Positions 60,653 through 64,000 of a stretch of 64,000 nucleotides of DNA are shown piece after piece. The stretch comes from Trichopria drosophilae. Its lineage: Eukaryota > Arthropoda > Insecta > Hymenoptera > Diapriidae. Numbering within the stretch: position 1 is the stretch's first letter; the number at the start of each line of letters is the position of its first letter. The translations under genes and the position numbers were made by a program. Under the pieces are notes generated by a model. The model worked only from the letters and a program-made list of their open reading frames with translations, was not told where the DNA came from and searched no databases. The stretch lies in the NCBI GenBank assembly GCA_030407085.1, contig CM059585.1, forward strand, positions 94,768,501 to 94,832,500, read 5' to 3'.

Positions 60653-60940
60653 TTTGACCTTGAAAACAGCTATTTCAAGGTCAAATTTTTTTTTCTATTT
60701 CGGATTGTTCCTTGATATTTCTACGTTTTTTTGACTTTCTGAATACGGGAAAAATAATATAAAAAAATCTTAAAATTATTTTGACCTTGAAAATAGACAT
60801 TTCAAGGACAAATTTTTTTTTTTGCTATTTTGACTTGCTACTTCGTAACGTGAAGTTTTTTGTCATACTGAATACAGAAAAATAGAATAAAAATTTTTAT
60901 AGGTATTTTTGACTTTGAAACTAACTATTCAAAAGTCAAA
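60653..60940. repeat. Left subterminal hairpin array of the piggyBac-like element
   Basis: Three hairpins of the type TTTGACCTTGAAAA..TTTCAAGGTCAAA at about 60653-60690, 60778-60812 and 60908-60940, increasingly diverged inward. They are inverted relative to the right-hand set. Confidence 0.7.
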
Positions 60941-61308
60941 TAGATCCATATAAATTTTTCAGCTAATTTATTTTCTACTTTGCGCATTTACCTTTTGACA
61001 CGCTATAAACAGGAAAAATAGTAAGAAAAATCCTAAAGTTATCCATACTTTAGAAATTTTCGGTTCAAAATAATACAAAATTCGTTGAGTTACTTTTGCT
61101 ACTGTCGTTTCACAGTTTCTTTACAAACATTTTTCTGAAGGCAGAAAAAAAAAAATAAAATACTGAGTGGAGAGGTTGCTACACGCCTTGACCCCCTCAT
61201 TCTTTTTTTCTTTACATATATTTCGTTTTCCTTTTTGTTTATTGAAGTTTATTGAAGTCTCAATTTGTTTTATTATTTGTTGTGAATTTGTTAGCCTATC
61301 TCGATAAA

Positions 61309-62889
61309 ATGGCTGCAAACAAAGCTTGGAGTAGTGGCGAGTCCGAACCGGACAAACACCAATCAGAGGATGAAGAAGTGGATGATGATTCATCAGAAGA
61401 AGAAATTTATGACGGAAGTCAAATTCATTATGATGCGCATTTTTATCCATCCGTAAAGGATTTCGAAGGTACTGCAGAAATAAATCCTGATATTGTTTTT
61501 TCAGGCGATCGTGAAGTGGATTATTTCAAATATTTCTTTGATGCTGATTTGGTTCAAATGATCATAAACGAAACAAATCAGTATGAAGCACAAAATCACA
61601 AAGAAGCAAATCCAACTTCTCATATGAAAGCTTGGTATCCTCTTTCTGAAGACGAATTTGAAAAGTTTATTGGTCTTTCGATTCTAATGGGCCATATACA
61701 GAAAGGTGATTTGAGAAGTTATTGGTCTACAGATCCAATGCTGCTCACTCCAATTTTTGGCCAAACGATGACTCGCGATAGGTACGATCAAATTTTGCGT
61801 TATTTACATTTTTATGATAACGAAAATGATGACGCAGAAATGGCAAATCATCCATTACGAAAAATCCAGCCAGTAATAAACTACCTACAAGCTAAGTTTG
61901 CAGAAGCTCTTTTTCCAGGCAAAAATCTATGCATAGATGAGAGTCTGTTGTTGTGGAAAGGAAGGCTTCGTTTCAAGCAGTTCATCCCATTGAAAAGAAG
62001 TCGTTTTGGTATAAAGATTTTTGAAATAGTCGACTGCGAAACTGGCTTTATTTTAGGTTTCGTTATTTACTGTGGTGCAGCCACTGACTATGACAAGTTT
62101 GGTTTAGGTGTAACTGGCGATATCGTCGCTCACTTCTTGCAACCCTACTTTTTCAAAGGTCACGTAATGTACGTAGACAATTGGTATACATCTCCCACTC
62201 TGGCAGAATTTTTACACGAACGTGAAACAGGATTGTGTGGTACAGTAAAAGCGAACAGAAAGGGAATGCCAAAGCTTGAAGATAAATTGTCTCGAGGTGA
62301 AGTGCAAGTTGCTCACAATGATGTTTGGGTAGCAATGAAATGGGAGGATAAGCGCAGCGTTCGTATGCTTAGTTCTGTGCACGAAGTTCAATTCAGTTCT
62401 ACTGGGAAAAAGAATTATCAAACAAACGAAGACATCATAAAGCCTACTTGTGTTCTTGAATACAACCAAAACATGGGCGGCGTAGATAACGTCGATAGAC
62501 AGTTGTCTATATCTCAAACGATTCGTAAAACTATGAAGTGGTACCGCAAACTTTTCTATCACCTACTAGATTTATGTCTGTCAAATGCTCATGCTTTGTT
62601 CAAAATGAAAAATAAAGGACATATTCCATTCCCATCATTTCGTATGGAGGTTGCCAGAGCACTGCTCAAACTCGATCCCGCTGAAACTATCCCTCAAGGA
62701 CTCAACATCTCCCATCCAAATCGATTGACTGGTCGTCATTTCCCGGGTCAGACTAAAAGTCAAAGATGCCACGTGTGTTACTTACGAAACGTTAGACGTC
62801 GAACAAGTTATAAATGCAAAACTTGTGATATCTCTCTCTGCATAGTACCGTGCTTCGAAGAGTACCACACACAAGCTACACTGTCGTAA
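61309..62889 (+). CDS. piggyBac-type transposase, intact
   Basis: 526 residues from the ATG at 61309 (AAAATGG context); the frame is open upstream to 61252 but only through a TTG. It cuts and pastes the element at TTAA sites. An acidic N-terminus (1-35) is followed by the DDE_Tnp_1_7 domain (about 68-430). The catalytic aspartates expected in the family are visible: D210 (LCIDESLLLWKG), D290 (MYVDNWYTSP) and D393 or D396 (NMGGVDNVDR). The C-terminal cysteine-rich domain (C487, C490, C503, C506, C511, C515, H520) matches the zinc-binding, TIR-recognising end of piggyBac. Length is close to the usual 550-600. No stops or frameshifts. It lies between TTAA-flanked TIRs, so an element gene is likelier than a domesticated one. 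Confidence 0.92.
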   Translation: MAANKAWSSGESEPDKHQSEDEEVDDDSSEEEIYDGSQIHYDAHFYPSVKDFEGTAEINPDIVFSGDREVDYFKYFFDADLVQMIINETNQYEAQNHKEANPTSHMKAWYPLSEDEFEKFIGLSILMGHIQKGDLRSYWSTDPMLLTPIFGQTMTRDRYDQILRYLHFYDNENDDAEMANHPLRKIQPVINYLQAKFAEALFPGKNLCIDESLLLWKGRLRFKQFIPLKRSRFGIKIFEIVDCETGFILGFVIYCGAATDYDKFGLGVTGDIVAHFLQPYFFKGHVMYVDNWYTSPTLAEFLHERETGLCGTVKANRKGMPKLEDKLSRGEVQVAHNDVWVAMKWEDKRSVRMLSSVHEVQFSSTGKKNYQTNEDIIKPTCVLEYNQNMGGVDNVDRQLSISQTIRKTMKWYRKLFYHLLDLCLSNAHALFKMKNKGHIPFPSFRMEVARALLKLDPAETIPQGLNISHPNRLTGRHFPGQTKSQRCHVCYLRNVRRRTSYKCKTCDISLCIVPCFEEYHTQATLS

Positions 62890-62903
62890 TGTAATCTATT
62901 TCA

Positions 62904-63017
62904 AGTGAGTGGCAAGGGGACTCACAGTAAAAAAGCACCCCAGTGAGTGGCAAGGGGACTCACAGTAAAAAAGCACCCCAGTGAGTGGCAAGGGGACTCA
63001 CAGTAAAAAAGCACCCC
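62904..63017 (+). repeat. 38-bp unit repeated three times exactly
   Basis: AGTGAGTGGCAAGGGGACTC + ACAGTAAAAAAGCACCCC occurs in three identical head-to-tail copies just after the transposase stop. GTGAGT and ACTCAC within each unit can form a hairpin. Identity between copies suggests a recent expansion. Confidence 0.95.
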
Positions 63018-63262
63018 AAAGGGATCATATTTTCGCCACGTCCACGTTCGTTGATCCTGGGTGACGCAAAGAGCGAAAGCCAAAAAACAAATCAGAAATT
63101 TTTTCAATTATTTGACAATCATATTGTGACGTAGTTAGGTCCAAATGATTACTTTTAGAATCAAAGATTGACCTAAACGTTTTCTAAATCAAGTATGAAG
63201 TAAAAGTCGAAGACGAAAAACTTCGGGATACCAAGTAACAAGCCGGTATAAGAAAAAAAAAT

Positions 63263-63557
63263 TTTGACCTTGAAATGGCTATTTTCAAGGTCAAAAATAA
63301 TTCCAAGAATTTTTTGATTATTTTTCCTGTATTCAGCACGTTGAAAACCCCAGGGAAACCAAGTAAAACGTAAAAATAGCAAAAATAGTTGCTTTGACCT
63401 TGAAATGGCTATTTTCAAGGTCAAAAACAACTCCAAGATTTTTTTTATTATTTTTCCCGTGTTCAGAAGGCCAAAAAACATAAGGACACCAAGTAGAAAG
63501 CCAAAATAAAAAAAAAAAAATTTTTTGACCTTCAACTGACTATTTTCAAGGTCAAAG
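63263..63557. repeat. Right subterminal hairpin array of the piggyBac-like element
   Basis: Three copies of TTTGACCTTGAAATGGCTAT then TTTCAAGGTCAAA at 63263-63296, 63393-63426 and 63525-63557, in units of about 130 bp that also share TTATTTTTCCYGTRTTCAG. They pair with the left-hand array in inverted orientation. Confidence 0.75.
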
Positions 63558-63692
63558 ATGATGCTAATTTTTTTTTAGTATATTTTTTATCTCCTGCATG
63601 GCTAAAAACATTAGTGTACGAACTTTCTAGCCAAAGTACTAAAAAATCTTAACTGGCCGATATATCGGCCACCCCCGGCGTAAAAAGGTTAA

Positions 63693-64000
63693 TGACTGGG
63701 TGGCCTTCAGATGAGATCTGGAACTATAGAGCCTAATCAAAATGACTAAAGGTGGGTTTCATTTTAAAAAAATAATTGTTTATTATTTTAAATAATGCCT
63801 TTGTAAATTATGGTTGGAACTATTTTTTAATGCATTGTTATAAGTTGAAATGTAATAATCGACAGAATGTACCTCATTTACTTACGAAAAAATCCATGGA
63901 TTTGTACGTACACTAACAGTCGATAACAGAAGTTCAAATAATAACACCTCATCCCCCTCGCTCCATTCACTCACCAGACCCCCCGCTGCTAAAACTAACG
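63693..64000. other. Flank of the piggyBac-like element
   Basis: AT-rich, no feature recognised. Confidence 0.4.

Larger units (their letters stand above)
60402..63688 (+). mobile_element. Complete piggyBac-like element
   Basis: Bounded by TTAA at 60398-60401 and 63689-63692. TIRs are CCTTTTAACGCCGGG (left) and CCCCCGGCGTAAAAAGG (right). A perfect palindrome TGGCCGATATATCGGCCA (63654-63671) lies next to the right TIR; a 14-bp version (60518-60531) lies about 115 bp inside the left end. Each side carries three copies of a 130-bp-spaced hairpin repeat. The single gene is intact, so this copy may be autonomous. Confidence 0.85.

Noticed and set aside
62904..63017. CRISPR-like array
   Set aside because: Three head-to-tail units have no variable spacers and lie in a eukaryotic transposon.

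Overview
The window looks like intergenic or intronic chromosome of an arthropod, probably an insect. It is AT-rich, it has no recognisable host gene, and it is packed with transposable elements of insect type: a LOA-clade LINE with a DUF4780 gag, a DD41D (rosa-type) mariner relative, an intact piggyBac-like element, tRNA-headed SINEs and many MITEs. I cannot name the species. There are no operons, CRISPR arrays or other bacterial features. The only gene with an undamaged reading frame and clear family membership is a piggyBac-type transposase at 61309-62889.

The most unusual object is at 2531-4408: a non-coding LTR retroelement organised like a retrozyme. A 5'-truncated LTR is followed by a primer-binding site, two tRNA-like cloverleaf segments, four hairpins with the same 13-nt loop but different, compensated stems, a polypurine tract and a complete 541-bp 3' LTR. 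The LTR has 7-bp inverted ends (TGTAACG/CGTTACA), a TATA/initiator promoter, a poly(A) signal and, between them in R, a type III hammerhead ribozyme with every core residue in place. The ribozyme's two closing loops contain an 11-nt perfect complement to each other. U5 carries 41-bp tandem copies of the PBS; one copy has the full 18-nt tRNA-Lys type PBS. To my knowledge LTR-flanked hammerhead elements of this layout are described from plants, so an animal example deserves checking. A small Penelope-type GIY-YIG remnant abuts it.

Layout. 1-2.5 kb: AT-rich, featureless, then the GIY-YIG scrap. 2.5-4.4 kb: the retrozyme-like element. 4.8-5.1 kb: a foldback. 7.6-12.1 kb: a decayed LOA LINE. 12.5-14.5 kb: a foldback element with roughly 640-bp arms and a SINE inserted at its tip (15-bp TSD). 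19.7-20.9 kb: a tRNA-Thr-like SINE and a TTTACGCC hairpin MITE. 21.5-25.3 kb: a 5'-truncated LINE joined to a DD41D transposase that has three in-frame stops but no frameshift. 27.5-32 kb: a TIR element, two more SINE copies and a TTAA-flanked deletion derivative of a Mutator/Kolobok-type transposon. 34-36.3 kb: a TIR element containing a long (AT)n. 37.2-41.9 kb: MITEs, a LINE tail, a GC-rich island, a hairpin pairing a consensus 5' splice site with a U1-like strand, and a 735-bp foldback. 42.4-43.7 and 57.3-58.9 kb: two copies of one TA-flanked element, each carrying a different nested MITE that is missing from the other. 44.3 kb: a 52-bp perfect palindrome. 46.6 kb: an 82-bp TTAA-flanked MITE. 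54.2-55.6 kb: a pogo-like MITE followed by a 1.1-kb GC-rich insertion with a 15-bp TSD. 60.4-63.7 kb: a complete piggyBac-like element.

The parts do not form a host pathway; they are layers of insertions whose order can partly be read from TSDs and empty sites. All family assignments come from motifs read by eye; no database search was possible.
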